64,000 nucleotides of DNA from Pseudomonadota bacterium (lineage in GTDB: Bacteria > Pseudomonadota > Alphaproteobacteria > Rs-D84): positions 62,001-126,000 of the forward strand of contig JAEXCU010000001.1 of assembly GCA_023402015.1 (NCBI GenBank), given 5' to 3'. Shown here one piece after another: positions 36,591-45,811 of the stretch (position 1 is the first letter of the stretch; every line of letters starts with the position of its first letter). The notes below the pieces were generated by a model, which had not been told where the DNA came from, searched no databases, and worked only from the letters and a program-made list of their open reading frames with translations. The translations under genes were made by a program, and so were the position numbers.

Positions 36591-36959
36591 ATGCAACAAA
36601 TTACAAATTTTGACCGTTTGACAGAAACAATGAATCTAAGTCAGTATCAACGGGACGTATTAAAAAACAATTATGATAAATACAATATTTCGCGCCTGGT
36701 TAAACGGGGCGATGTTTTATATGCGCCACATGCATCGCGCGCAGGAATATTTGCGGCCGCCCGGCGTTTGTTAATGGGCACCCCGGCGGATTTGATTGGA
36801 AAAAACAAAACACTGTTATCAGATAAACGCAAAATCAAATTTTATGCATGTGGATATCATTGCGTACATATCGGTGATTTTAAATATTATGCCGATCCCA
36901 ATGGCCAGGCCATCTCGCGCGAGATATTTATGCGTGCAATCGGACAAAAAAGCATTTAA
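36591..36959 (+). CDS. Hypothetical protein
   Basis: 122 residues, basic, with no signal peptide or membrane segment. ATG 36591 follows a G-rich site and a TATAAT at 36559-36564. FYACGYHCVHIGDFKYYADPNGQ near the C-terminus is the most distinctive part. It overlaps the convergent AsmA-like gene by 4 nt. No family recognised. Confidence 0.5.
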   Translation: MQQITNFDRLTETMNLSQYQRDVLKNNYDKYNISRLVKRGDVLYAPHASRAGIFAAARRLLMGTPADLIGKNKTLLSDKRKIKFYACGYHCVHIGDFKYYADPNGQAISREIFMRAIGQKSI

Positions 36960-39433
36960 AACCTGTTATGTGTTTTCACAAAATCGCGCATAAAACTGGG
37001 GTCAAAGTTCATCATGATTTCTGACAATGAATAACTGCGCGTGCCATTTGGCATAATCTGCAATTCAATTGGGGCAGGTGATGGCGATGTTCCGCGCATT
37101 ACCAATCGCAATGTGGCGGTCATGCGGCCATCTGTGATTTCCATTTGCCCCGTTGCGTCTGTGTGTCGCAATTCCAGCGAAATCGGCTTTGTCGTTTTAA
37201 AATCACCATTTTTATATTCGCCAATTATTCGCATGGATTTTAATGCACTGTCGCCGCTTTCCAGTGCATCGGCCAATGCATATTCTGCGTTCAATGTTGT
37301 TATATTATTTGCCGCCGCAAAGAAATCATCTATGCCAACGCCCATCAGGTATCCACCGGTAAAGGTTAAATCCATATTGCCATTCATATTATACTGGATA
37401 TCATGCGCAATGTGTCCCCATGTCATCATATTAATTTCGGCGGTTATCATTGTGTCGCGCACATTCAGTGGCATTGCCGATGACAACAGTGGCGCCCCGA
37501 TTACAAATTTATTCAGTTGCGCTGTTATATCATATTGATTACCACGCCGCCGTATTGTTGCCAATAAATTCCCACGCGCGGCATCAGTTATTGAAAATGT
37601 TTGAACGTTTGGTTTTAACGAATAAACAAAATTTTTATATTCGTCGCCATTGTAAATCACGCGGGCCGCAGATAACGAAACATTCATCGGCAAAGAAAAT
37701 GGAATCATAATTGGCGCGGCGGTCAAGAATTCCAGTTCTGCATAATTATCTATGAAATCTTGGCTGATAAATGTATCCAGATTTAATATTGGTGTTTTCA
37801 ACGTAATGCTGTTGCCAGAAACGGTTCCGATAAATTCATGGCCGGCGATTTTTATAACCAGGTTTGCAATCTTGTCGTCGGCGTATGTGCCGGAAATTGT
37901 GTATTCTAAATCATTCAGCGATTGCAAATCCAGGTTCGGAAACAGGTCCTTGATATTTTGACCACTGATATAAAAATTTTTGTCTGATAAACTGATTGCC
38001 CAACGATGTGAATGGGGCAAGAATTTCAGTTCCCCGTCTTGCCATGCAAAATCACCAATATCGTTTAAGATTTGTTCCGGTAAAAAGGCAAAGTTTGTTC
38101 CCGCCCATTGCAGTGTTTTATCATGTGCAAATGTGTATGACGGTTTTATATCTGTAGCAGATTTAATGTCCAATGTGCCGCCGATATCTGCAAATTGAAA
38201 ATTTATTTGCCCACGATTGCCCAGTGGTGAAAACAGTGCGGTCAGTACTTCGCGGTCGGGCGCCGGTTTATCGGACTGAACAAATATGGCAAATTCATTG
38301 CCAACGACACTGATGCTGCCTGTCATGTCGCCATATGAAAATTCACTGCATTTCCATGTATTTGGCGTCCCAGAAAACAGGCACATTATATCTGCGCCAT
38401 TGTATGGCATGGTAAACATAATATTATGCGCGCCGGTTGCGTCAATTGTCCCGCCCGTAATTGCGATATTATCGGCAACAATACTGCCGATTTGTAATTT
38501 ATCCGGGGTGGCGGTTGCGATTACCTTTAAATGGTTAAATTTATAATCAGCAAATGTTAAATCGCCGTAAAAATCCAAATCGTATTTCGTTTTATAAAAT
38601 ATTTGCGACGGGTTCAGCAAAAATGAAAAATCAAATGTTATGTCGGGCGAATACAATTGAATGTTTCTGTCGCCGTCGGGCATGATTATGATATTGCCCG
38701 TAAACAGGTTTGCCTGAATATCTGTAAATTTAAATCCGTATCCGCCGTCCCATTCAAATGTTGTGGTCATATCCACAGTTTGGTCAATACGTGGGGTGGC
38801 AAATTCAAACCATTCATTAATTTTATCCGTTTCAATTGATAGCAAACCACGCGCAGAACCATCCGAGTATAACTGGCCCCGTATTTCCAAATTATTATTT
38901 TGATTATGAATATAAAATTGATCGCCCGCAAAATCTATGTCGTATTTGTGGTCCGCTGTGCGGACAATACCAATCAGTTTTCCTTCACTTAGTGTGGCGT
39001 TTATTATTTCGTAATCTTTGTCCTTGAACGTGATGGTGGAATTGCGAATTGCAATATCGTGTCCAAAATTTAACGGGATTAAATTATTTATTGCGACGTT
39101 TGCATCATATACCAAAACATCACCGGTCAGTGGTGCGTTTTCCAGGTTAAATATATTGCCCAGTGGCACAGCGAACATTGCCGCGCCAACCGTTCCGTCC
39201 GGGATGACAATATCACGTGCGACAATCGTTGCACGCCCCAGTAAACTGAAATGCACATCGCCGCGAATTTCGGCGCTGATTCCGGTTTGTTCGGATATTG
39301 CATTTTGTATTTTTGGTTTTAAACCGTTCAGTGTAATCAAAGGCGGCACAAAAACCACGCCCAATCCCAGCACACCGATTAGTATAATGGTTGTCCAAAA
39401 AATCCTGCGCTTATATCTGGGTTTTAATGCCAT
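36956..39433 (-). CDS. AsmA-family inner-membrane protein with large periplasmic domain
   Basis: 825 residues from ATG 39433, chosen because GGAAGAGAGAA precedes it. One N-terminal membrane helix (about 10-32) is followed by the AsmA opening ITLNGLKPKIQNAISEQTGISAEIRGDVHFSLLGRATIVARDIVI. The long beta-rich periplasmic middle and the C-terminal AsmA_2-like domain (NMDLTFTGGYLMGVGIDDFFAAANNI) fit bridge-like lipid-transfer proteins (AsmA, TamB, YhdP relatives). Likely helps move phospholipid to the outer membrane. Divergent from uvrB. Confidence 0.82.
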   Translation of the reverse strand: MALKPRYKRRIFWTTIILIGVLGLGVVFVPPLITLNGLKPKIQNAISEQTGISAEIRGDVHFSLLGRATIVARDIVIPDGTVGAAMFAVPLGNIFNLENAPLTGDVLVYDANVAINNLIPLNFGHDIAIRNSTITFKDKDYEIINATLSEGKLIGIVRTADHKYDIDFAGDQFYIHNQNNNLEIRGQLYSDGSARGLLSIETDKINEWFEFATPRIDQTVDMTTTFEWDGGYGFKFTDIQANLFTGNIIIMPDGDRNIQLYSPDITFDFSFLLNPSQIFYKTKYDLDFYGDLTFADYKFNHLKVIATATPDKLQIGSIVADNIAITGGTIDATGAHNIMFTMPYNGADIMCLFSGTPNTWKCSEFSYGDMTGSISVVGNEFAIFVQSDKPAPDREVLTALFSPLGNRGQINFQFADIGGTLDIKSATDIKPSYTFAHDKTLQWAGTNFAFLPEQILNDIGDFAWQDGELKFLPHSHRWAISLSDKNFYISGQNIKDLFPNLDLQSLNDLEYTISGTYADDKIANLVIKIAGHEFIGTVSGNSITLKTPILNLDTFISQDFIDNYAELEFLTAAPIMIPFSLPMNVSLSAARVIYNGDEYKNFVYSLKPNVQTFSITDAARGNLLATIRRRGNQYDITAQLNKFVIGAPLLSSAMPLNVRDTMITAEINMMTWGHIAHDIQYNMNGNMDLTFTGGYLMGVGIDDFFAAANNITTLNAEYALADALESGDSALKSMRIIGEYKNGDFKTTKPISLELRHTDATGQMEITDGRMTATLRLVMRGTSPSPAPIELQIMPNGTRSYSLSEIMMNFDPSFMRDFVKTHNRF

Positions 39434-39492
39434 TTCTCTCTTCCCTTGTATTTTCATTATAATGAATTATAGTAAAGGAAGTGAATTAAAAA

Positions 39493-41484
39493 ATGAAAAA
39501 GACAGTATTTAATCTTCAAAGTGATTATAAGCCCATGGGCGACCAACCGGCCGCGATTGCCGAACTGACCGCCGGTGTCCGCGAAGGGCGCCGAAACCAG
39601 GTTTTGCTGGGGGTAACGGGTTCAGGTAAAACGTTTACAATGGCGAACGTAATTGCCGACCTGGGGCGGCCTGCATTGATTATGGCACCGAATAAAATTC
39701 TGGCGGCGCAATTATATGCGGAAATGAAGTCTTTTTTCCCAAACAATCATGTTGAATATTTTGTGTCGTACTATGATTATTATCAGCCCGAGGCATATAT
39801 GCCAACCACCGACACATACATTGACAAAGATGCGTCCATAAACGAACAATTAGACCGCATGCGGCACAGTGCCACGCGTGCCATGTTGGAAGAACGTGAT
39901 GTTGTTGTTGTGTCGTCTGTATCATCCATTTATGGTATGGGTTCGCCCGAACAATATGCGGGAATGAAATTGGTTTTAAATGCAGGCGATAAAATTGGTA
40001 TGGCGGATGTAATCCACAACCTGGTGGATATTCAATATAAACGAAATGACGTATCATTCGAGCGCGGTAATTTCCGTGTTCGCGGGGACAGTTTGGATGT
40101 TTTTCCATCGCATTCCCAGGACCGCGCATGGAAGATGTCTTTCTTTGGCGATGAAATAGAAGAAATTTGGGAATTTGATACGCTGACGGGTGCAAAATTG
40201 CATAAATTGGAACGTATTGCGATTTATCCAAATACCCACTATGCAACGCCAATGCCCAGTATTTTGCAGGCAATCGGCAATATTCGCGATGATTTAAAAG
40301 AACGGTTGGATTACTTTCATGAAAATATGAAGTATCTGGAAGAACAGCGTTTGCGCGAACGCGTGAATTTTGACATAGAAATGATGGAATCAACCGGCAC
40401 ATGTCGCGGGATTGAAAATTATTCGCGGTATTTGTCTGGGCGCGCGCCGGGACAACCGCCGCCAACATTGTTTGAATACCTGCCGCGGGATGCCGTTTTA
40501 TTTATTGACGAAAGCCATGTTACCGTTCCCCAAATTTCCGCCATGTCGCGCGGCGACCGGGCGCGCAAAGAAACGTTGTCCCAATATGGATTCCGTTTGC
40601 CGGCGTGTATTGATAACCGGCCATTGACATTCGAGGAATGGGATGCGTTGCGTCCCCAAACGATTTTCGTATCGGCAACGCCGGCGGAATGGGAACTGAA
40701 CCAATCTGGCGGCATTGTATCTGAACAGGTTATACGTCCCACCGGTCTGTTGGACCCAGAATGTGAAGTACGGCCCACCACACACCAGGTGGACGATTTA
40801 TTGGACGAGGTTAAACAGGTCAAGGGTCGTGTGTTGGTCACGACATTGACCAAAAAAATGGCAGAACAATTAACAGATTATTTCTGTGAAAATGGTGTGC
40901 GTGCAAAATATCTGCACAGTGATATTGAAACGTTGGAACGTATTGAATTGCTGCGTGATTTACGTTTGGGTAAATACGACGTGTTGGTTGGAATTAACCT
41001 GTTGCGCGAAGGGCTGGACGTGCCAGAATGCGAATTGGTTGCGATTATGGACGCCGATAAAGAGGGTTTCCTGCGTTCTACACGTTCGTTGATTCAGACA
41101 ATTGGGCGCGCCGCCCGAAACGCCAACGGGCGCGTTATCCTGTATGCAGACAGAATTACCGATTCCATGCGTGCCGCATTGGATGAAACGGCGCGCCGTC
41201 GTGAAAAACAAATGGCGTATAACACTGAACATGGCATAACGCCCACCACCGTGTCCAAGGCCGTCTTTGCCGAGGTTGGCGACAAAGAAGAAAAGACAGA
41301 TAAAAAACGCCGGTTTGTTTATGACAAAACGGGCGGGGTTATGGATGCGGCGGCCATTCGCAAACAGATAAAAGATATGACCAAGAAAATGCGCAAAGCG
41401 GCCGAAGATTTGGAATTTGAAACCGCCGCTGAATTGCGCGATACAATTCATAAACTGGAAGATGATTTGTTATTATTGGAATAA
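39493..41484 (+). CDS. uvrB: Excinuclease ABC subunit B
   Basis: 663 residues. Walker [15 protein letters not shown], the damage-probing hairpin [19 protein letters not shown]-like FIDESHV, the helicase motif TIGRAARN, and a C-terminal UVR domain that binds UvrC ([19 protein letters not shown]). Nucleotide excision repair. Two small genes and tsaE follow on the same strand. Confidence 0.97.
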   Translation: MKKTVFNLQSDYKPMGDQPAAIAELTAGVREGRRNQVLLGVTGSGKTFTMANVIADLGRPALIMAPNKILAAQLYAEMKSFFPNNHVEYFVSYYDYYQPEAYMPTTDTYIDKDASINEQLDRMRHSATRAMLEERDVVVVSSVSSIYGMGSPEQYAGMKLVLNAGDKIGMADVIHNLVDIQYKRNDVSFERGNFRVRGDSLDVFPSHSQDRAWKMSFFGDEIEEIWEFDTLTGAKLHKLERIAIYPNTHYATPMPSILQAIGNIRDDLKERLDYFHENMKYLEEQRLRERVNFDIEMMESTGTCRGIENYSRYLSGRAPGQPPPTLFEYLPRDAVLFIDESHVTVPQISAMSRGDRARKETLSQYGFRLPACIDNRPLTFEEWDALRPQTIFVSATPAEWELNQSGGIVSEQVIRPTGLLDPECEVRPTTHQVDDLLDEVKQVKGRVLVTTLTKKMAEQLTDYFCENGVRAKYLHSDIETLERIELLRDLRLGKYDVLVGINLLREGLDVPECELVAIMDADKEGFLRSTRSLIQTIGRAARNANGRVILYADRITDSMRAALDETARRREKQMAYNTEHGITPTTVSKAVFAEVGDKEEKTDKKRRFVYDKTGGVMDAAAIRKQIKDMTKKMRKAAEDLEFETAAELRDTIHKLEDDLLLLE

Positions 41485-41495
41485 AGGTTGCAAGA

Positions 41496-41738
41496 ATGAT
41501 AGACAGAAAACAGGTTGTTCAGATAAACGGGATTTATACGTCTTTGTTATTCAGCAATTGGCATGCCGCCGAATATGTTGTATGTGTAAACGGAAAACAA
41601 TATCAGGTTCGCAGTCCGTATAAAACCGAACACAAGGCGAATATGATGTTGGATTATCTGCGCGGCAAGGCCCAGATTTACCCATTACCAGAATATGCAT
41701 CAATTGTTCGTGAAATGAAAAATGGAATTGTACGATGA
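41496..41738 (+). CDS. Small hypothetical protein
   Basis: 80 residues, soluble, no motif known. It lies 11 nt after uvrB and overlaps the tsaE start by 4 nt (ATGA), so it is expressed with both. QVRSPYKTEHKANMMLDYLRGKAQIYPLPEY suggests a small alpha-beta fold. Confidence 0.55.
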   Translation: MIDRKQVVQINGIYTSLLFSNWHAAEYVVCVNGKQYQVRSPYKTEHKANMMLDYLRGKAQIYPLPEYASIVREMKNGIVR

Positions 41739-42133
41739 AAGAATACGTTTTGGAAAATTTGGATGCGACACGACAATTTGCGCGTGAATTTGCATGTACG
41801 TTGCATGCGCCGGTGGTGGTTGCACTGCATGGTGATTTGGGTATGGGCAAATCTGAAATCGCGCGTACGATAATTCAAACGTTGCGTGGTGATGACACGG
41901 TCGTCCCAAGTCCGACATTTACAATTGTACAATCATATGACGGAATATCGCACTTTGATTTATATCGCATAAATGATGCATCTGAATTAACGGAAATTGG
42001 TTTGCCACATGCGATTGCAAATGACATAACGTTAATTGAATGGCCCGAAATTGCACAACATATTTTACCTGATGATACAATTCATATTTACATCACGGCA
42101 AAAGGATTGGGCCGAAAATTGGTTATAAAATAA
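41735..42133 (+). CDS. tsaE: tRNA threonylcarbamoyladenosine biosynthesis ATPase TsaE
   Basis: 132 residues. Walker A HGDLGMGKSEIAR, then SPTFTIVQSYDG...FDLYRI and LIEWPE, all TsaE hallmarks. Works with TsaB and TsaD to make t6A37 on ANN-decoding tRNAs. In many alphaproteobacteria tsaE is near addB; here addB is 13 kb away. Confidence 0.93.
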   Translation: MKEYVLENLDATRQFAREFACTLHAPVVVALHGDLGMGKSEIARTIIQTLRGDDTVVPSPTFTIVQSYDGISHFDLYRINDASELTEIGLPHAIANDITLIEWPEIAQHILPDDTIHIYITAKGLGRKLVIK

Positions 42134-42139
42134 TCGTAT

Positions 42140-42145
42140 TATAAT
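42140..42145 (+). promoter_or_regulatory. -10 element for the RNA at 42152
   Basis: TATAAT with TTGGTT 15 nt upstream (42119-42124), suboptimal spacing. Confidence 0.45.
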
Positions 42146-42151
42146 AGGTGT

Positions 42152-42472
42152 GTTTTCATAAACCGTATTGTTTATTGTTCGTTGTATGTGGCGGGAAACC
42201 GGGAAAAATTATATACGGTTATATGTTATCATTGTCTTTGGGAATAGGTGCCTGTTGTATAAATGTTCCCATGCATCCATAGTTGATGTGGTTGTGAAAG
42301 CAACTATGCGGATATCAGTATTCGCATACGCGAGCACTGCACGTAAGAGGACTTTCTGAGGTCCCGAACCCACATCCCTATGGATTTAAAATGATGTTAT
42401 TAAAACAGCATCAGAATCCAGAAAAGCAATGTAAGCGAAAATCCCGGCCATTTGGTCGGGATTTTATTTTTG
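42152..42472 (+). ncRNA. Orphan structured RNA, about 320 nt
   Basis: The gap between tsaE and the ftsA-rpe gene has no ORF but strong pairing potential. Helices: AACCGTAT/ATACGGTT (42161-42168 with 42213-42220); GGGAA/TTCCC (42240-42244 with 42266-42270); ATCCATAG/CTATGGAT (42275-42282 with 42378-42385) stacked on GATGTGG/CCACATC (42285-42291 with 42370-42376); hairpin ATGCGGATA/TATTCGCAT with TCAG loop (42306-42327). An alternative ATAGTTG/CAACTAT hairpin competes with the long stem. It ends in the terminator at 42438-42472. It lacks the signatures of RNase P, tmRNA and SRP RNA that I know. Confidence 0.55.
42438..42472. terminator. Bidirectional terminator
   Basis: ATCCCGGCCA pairs with TGGTCGGGAT (one G-U), followed by TTTATTTTTG; the minus strand also has a T-run after the stem, serving the ftsA-rpe gene. 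Confidence 0.8.
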
Positions 42473-44239
42473 TTTCGGCAACAGACTTTGCACTGCCAAT
42501 GGAAAATCGGTACTGTGGGCCAGGTATGAACCACTGACCAACAAATCTGCGCCGGCGGTCCAACACATGGCGGCGGTTTCATTATTTATTCCACCGTCTA
42601 CGGATATTGTAAATTTCAATTTGTATTTTTTACGTGTTGCGGCCAATACGGATATTTTTTGTAATGCGGATGTATTAAATTCCTGGCCGGCGGCGCCGGG
42701 GGCGACCGACATAACCATGACTTCGTCGATTTCGCGTAATACTGGTTTTAATATTGCAGGTGATGATTCCGGTCCCAATGCGATTCCAACGCGGCGTCCG
42801 GCCGCATGCACCGCACGAATGGCCGCCCGCAGGCCGGACGTGTTTGTGGATAATATTACCGTGTCTGCGCCGGCGGCAATCGCATCTGCGGCCCATACAG
42901 ACGGACTTTCCGTCATAAGATGTACATGCAAATGTGCATTGGTATGGCCGCGGATAAATTTTAATTCGCCAATACTGCCCGCGATACGGTCAACATAAAA
43001 TCCGTCCATGATATCTACGTGTATCATGGATATATCACCCGATTTAAACAGGGAATATGTTGTGGGGCTTTTCATGTTAAAGCACAGCGTGCTGGGCATA
43101 ATGGGGATAAAGCGTGGCCGGTGTTTTGGTTTGCGATGAAACAGCGATATAATTCCCGCACCCATTTTACGCCATCTGTCGCGCCGCGCCAGGTATGCGT
43201 TGCGATGTGGGGCCTCGGCATTCCAGATGTATGCGGAAATTGCGCGTACAGTTGCATCACTGTGATTATTTTGAACGGGCACGCCAAATGCGTTTTCAAA
43301 AAATTCTGCGATGCCTTCTATCTCGCTGCCGCCGCCAGACAATATTATTTTCCCGGGTTTGTATTTTGCAAATGCCGTGGCGGATGCATTTTTTAACTGG
43401 GCACCGATTTCAACCATTTGTGGCAATATAATGTCGTTTACATCCGCACGTGAAAAATCGTATGCGGTGTCCGCGGGGGTAAAGCGGTCCATTTCTTTGG
43501 GGATTAATGATGCGACGGCGCGTTTTATACGTTCGGCTTCGTCAAAATCCAGGTTTAATTTTTCTGATATATCCAGTGTCAGATTTGTACCGCCAATTGG
43601 AATTTTTACATGCAATACCGGGCCCCGGTCTGTCCATATGGATACAGTACTAAATTGTGCCCCCAGGTCAATAAACATCAGTGTTTGTTTGGGTAAATGA
43701 ATATCGGCATTTTGCAGAAAATGCGGGTCGTAAAATGCAACCGCCTGAATATGTGCACGCCGCAGAAATCCAATTATTTCGTTTAATCTGTCGCGGGGGT
43801 AAAATATTACACCGAATGCAGATATTAACTGGCGGTCGGTATGACCAATCGGGGTCAGCATATTGCGCGCCGTCGGCGTATCGTATCGCAGTGGTATTAT
43901 ATGCATTGGATAAAATCCGTCTGGTGGCGTAATTTTGGAAATTTGTCCGCGCACATCACCGGCGGTTATTTTATGCTCGCCCGGCCATTGGGCGCTTTTG
44001 CCAATCATACCGAAATCGGATTTACCAAAATTTCCGGTAATATATGCGCAATCAAAGTGCGCACCAATTTGGCGTTCCAATTCATCAATGACTGATTTTA
44101 ATGCAAATACGGTATCATAACTGTCCACGGCGTGCATGGCACTGCGGTCAATACGGCCGGAACGAACACGGTGCGCAATACCGCGCACGCATTGTGTGCC
44201 AATGTCCAAACATAAAAAAGATGAATCAAACAGGTTCAT
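42464..44239 (-). CDS. FtsA fused to ribulose-phosphate 3-epimerase
   Basis: 591 residues. Residues 1-345 are FtsA, the actin-like divisome protein: CLDIGTQCVRG phosphate-1 loop, the inserted FtsA-specific subdomain at about 85-160, FIDLGAQFSTVSIW phosphate-2, and ILSGGGSEIEG adenosine motif. Residues 348-370 (RRDRWRKMGAGIISLFHRK) look like the amphipathic membrane-targeting helix. Residues 377-588 are a full Rpe TIM barrel: Ser383, His407 and Asp409 in HVDIMDG, His440 in HLM, MSVAPGAAGQEF and Asp548 in SVDGG. The internal ATG at 43099 has no ribosome site. ftsQ precedes it by 8 nt. Confidence 0.88.
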   Translation of the reverse strand: MNLFDSSFLCLDIGTQCVRGIAHRVRSGRIDRSAMHAVDSYDTVFALKSVIDELERQIGAHFDCAYITGNFGKSDFGMIGKSAQWPGEHKITAGDVRGQISKITPPDGFYPMHIIPLRYDTPTARNMLTPIGHTDRQLISAFGVIFYPRDRLNEIIGFLRRAHIQAVAFYDPHFLQNADIHLPKQTLMFIDLGAQFSTVSIWTDRGPVLHVKIPIGGTNLTLDISEKLNLDFDEAERIKRAVASLIPKEMDRFTPADTAYDFSRADVNDIILPQMVEIGAQLKNASATAFAKYKPGKIILSGGGSEIEGIAEFFENAFGVPVQNNHSDATVRAISAYIWNAEAPHRNAYLARRDRWRKMGAGIISLFHRKPKHRPRFIPIMPSTLCFNMKSPTTYSLFKSGDISMIHVDIMDGFYVDRIAGSIGELKFIRGHTNAHLHVHLMTESPSVWAADAIAAGADTVILSTNTSGLRAAIRAVHAAGRRVGIALGPESSPAILKPVLREIDEVMVMSVAPGAAGQEFNTSALQKISVLAATRKKYKLKFTISVDGGINNETAAMCWTAGADLLVSGSYLAHSTDFPLAVQSLLPKQK

Positions 44240-44247
44240 GTTAACTT

Positions 44248-44928
44248 TTATTTAATCAGAATTCTGGCCGGGTCGCGCATGTCAATGATTTTTATATCTT
44301 TGGACAGAATCTGATGATTTTTATTCAGTATCATCAAACTGCCGATGGCGTCCCCGGGATTTTCTTCGGGCAACATAACCGTAATTCCACCCGTTGTAAT
44401 CAGGTTCCAGCGTCGGCCTTCGATCCATTCCAGGCAATCCAAATCGCCAATCATGTTATGTGCAACCTTGGTAATTTCAGATATGTCGTTGGGAACGGGC
44501 CCCTGGAATAAAACGGTACCCGCCGCACGCGTTGGAACGGGTCGCTGAACAATTGTGCCGTCTGCGGACAGGGGAAAATAATTTTGTCCGTCGGTCCACA
44601 GTGCAACTGCGCGGTATAATTTAACACGTACCGCCAAATTACCGTCGGGTTTACGCCGAACCGCGGATTGCCGAACGCCGGGCACGGCCGCAATTCGTGC
44701 ATTTATCTGATTTAAATCTGTGGCATATGCGCGCGTGCCGGGGGCAACCGCCGCCGCCGCGGCCAGGGCGGTTAAATCCTTGTCATTTTGATCGGCCGAT
44801 ACGTTAATACTGCGCACATGCGCCATGGGTCCATAACCCAATCCAATCATTATTATTCGTGATGCGAAATATATCGCCAAAATAATGGCGACAACAAAAT
44901 ACACCCAAAACCATATAGAACGTTTCAT
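44248..44928 (-). CDS. ftsQ: Cell division protein FtsQ
   Basis: 226 residues, bitopic: short cytoplasmic start, membrane helix at about 6-28, then a POTRA domain (HVRSINVSADQNDKDLTALAAAAAVAPG...ARIAAVPGVRQSAVRRKPDGNLAVRVKLYRAVALW) and the beta domain ending near the C-terminus. Recruits FtsB/FtsL in the divisome. Placed directly before ftsA, the standard dcw order; ftsZ does not follow in this window. Confidence 0.87.
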   Translation of the reverse strand: MKRSIWFWVYFVVAIILAIYFASRIIMIGLGYGPMAHVRSINVSADQNDKDLTALAAAAAVAPGTRAYATDLNQINARIAAVPGVRQSAVRRKPDGNLAVRVKLYRAVALWTDGQNYFPLSADGTIVQRPVPTRAAGTVLFQGPVPNDISEITKVAHNMIGDLDCLEWIEGRRWNLITTGGITVMLPEENPGDAIGSLMILNKNHQILSKDIKIIDMRDPARILIK

Positions 44929-44986
44929 AGGCTTGATTATATCACAAAATCATTAAATAAGAAAGTCGCCAGAATTTTTTTTATCT

Positions 44987-45367
44987 TTATGTCGCGCGCA
45001 ATAAATAACCACGGCGGAACATGCATTTACGATATGAACCAACAGATTTCGAAGTTGTATTACGCGGAACAGACATCAAACTGCGCTGGCCCACATCTTT
45101 GTATTCGTTGGATTGAAACGTTACCCACAGACCGTCCCAATCAGGCATCAGGCCGCTTTGGTTTGGGGCAATTAATTTTGCAATGCGCGAACGTGGTATA
45201 TATGACGGTTTGTTTATCCCCAGGCACGCCTTGTGATCGCGGACAAATTGTTCGGTTGTAACAGATTCATTTTCCCAATTTAAAATGGTTGCGTCGTCGA
45301 TGCTGCCACGGTTTGGCGATGAACATGCAGTCAATATTAAAAAAATGCCCAGGTATTTAAATCTCAT
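44987..45367 (-). CDS. Small predicted lipoprotein
   Basis: 126 residues from ATG 45367. The lipobox LTAC puts the lipidated Cys near residue 15. Cys residues in HKACLG and RKCMFR. An ATG at 45376 overlaps the -10 box of the promoter, so it cannot be the start; transcription from about 45368 would begin at or beside ATG 45367, making a leaderless mRNA. No family recognised. Confidence 0.6.
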   Translation of the reverse strand: MRFKYLGIFLILTACSSPNRGSIDDATILNWENESVTTEQFVRDHKACLGINKPSYIPRSRIAKLIAPNQSGLMPDWDGLWVTFQSNEYKDVGQRSLMSVPRNTTSKSVGSYRKCMFRRGYLLRAT

Positions 45368-45374
45368 GTTATGC

Positions 45375-45403
45375 ATTATAATTTAATTGCCTTTGGGGGG
45401 CAA
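45375..45403 (-). promoter_or_regulatory. Minus-strand promoter of the lipoprotein gene
   Basis: TTGCCC (45403-45398), 17-nt spacer, TATAAT (45380-45375). Overlaps the divergent promoter on the plus strand. Confidence 0.6.
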
Positions 45404-45416
45404 TAGTTTTTATAAT
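45387..45416 (+). promoter_or_regulatory. Plus-strand promoter of the secretin unit
   Basis: TTGCCT (45387-45392), 18-nt spacer, TATAAT (45411-45416). Its -35 is interleaved with that of the minus-strand promoter, so the two probably compete. Confidence 0.6.
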
Positions 45417-45460
45417 GTGGTAAATGTATTTATACCAATGTTGGTACGCGGGGGAACAAA

Positions 45461-45787
45461 ATGGCGATAACAGTTCAGAACTTTATTAAGTTGGCAAACT
45501 TTTATAATCAAATGGCAATGATGATGTCGGCCATTTGTGTGCAAAAGGGTGGTATCGCATTGGAAAATTATGTCGGACGATTTTTTGCGGCCGATACTTT
45601 GGAATTTGTTGCGGAATATGGCCGGCGTCTGATGGAAAATAATCGTACGGCGTTGACCCCGGAAATTATTGCGGTGATTGAAAAATTCAGAAAACAATAT
45701 GAACAGGTTAAAGACCTGACAACACCAACGCAAAAACCAATATATGAAATGACACTGGAAGAATTTGAAAAAATTATGAATATTTAG
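45461..45787 (+). CDS. Hypothetical protein upstream of the secretin
   Basis: 108 residues, helical, cytoplasmic, no signal peptide. Distinctive: FIKLANFYNQMAMMMSAICVQKGGIALENYVGRFF and a C-terminal EMTLEEFEKIM. It lies 24 nt before the secretin gene and shares its promoter. No family recognised; a pilus-related role is possible only by position. Confidence 0.5.
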   Translation: MAITVQNFIKLANFYNQMAMMMSAICVQKGGIALENYVGRFFAADTLEFVAEYGRRLMENNRTALTPEIIAVIEKFRKQYEQVKDLTTPTQKPIYEMTLEEFEKIMNI

Positions 45788-45811
45788 GGTCGTAAGGCAA
45801 AGGGGAACAAT

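Noticed and set aside
39680..40468. Long antisense frame within uvrB (262 codons)
   Set aside because: A shadow of uvrB; low-complexity His/Arg/Pro-rich composition and no motif.
42152..42472. RNase P RNA, tmRNA or SRP RNA for the 42-kb RNA
   Set aside because: No GAGGAAAGTCC block, no degradation-tag frame or tRNA-like ends, and no GGAA SRP hairpin.
43097..43099. Internal ATG as a separate rpe start
   Set aside because: No purine-rich ribosome site upstream, and the Rpe fold's first strand begins before this Met.
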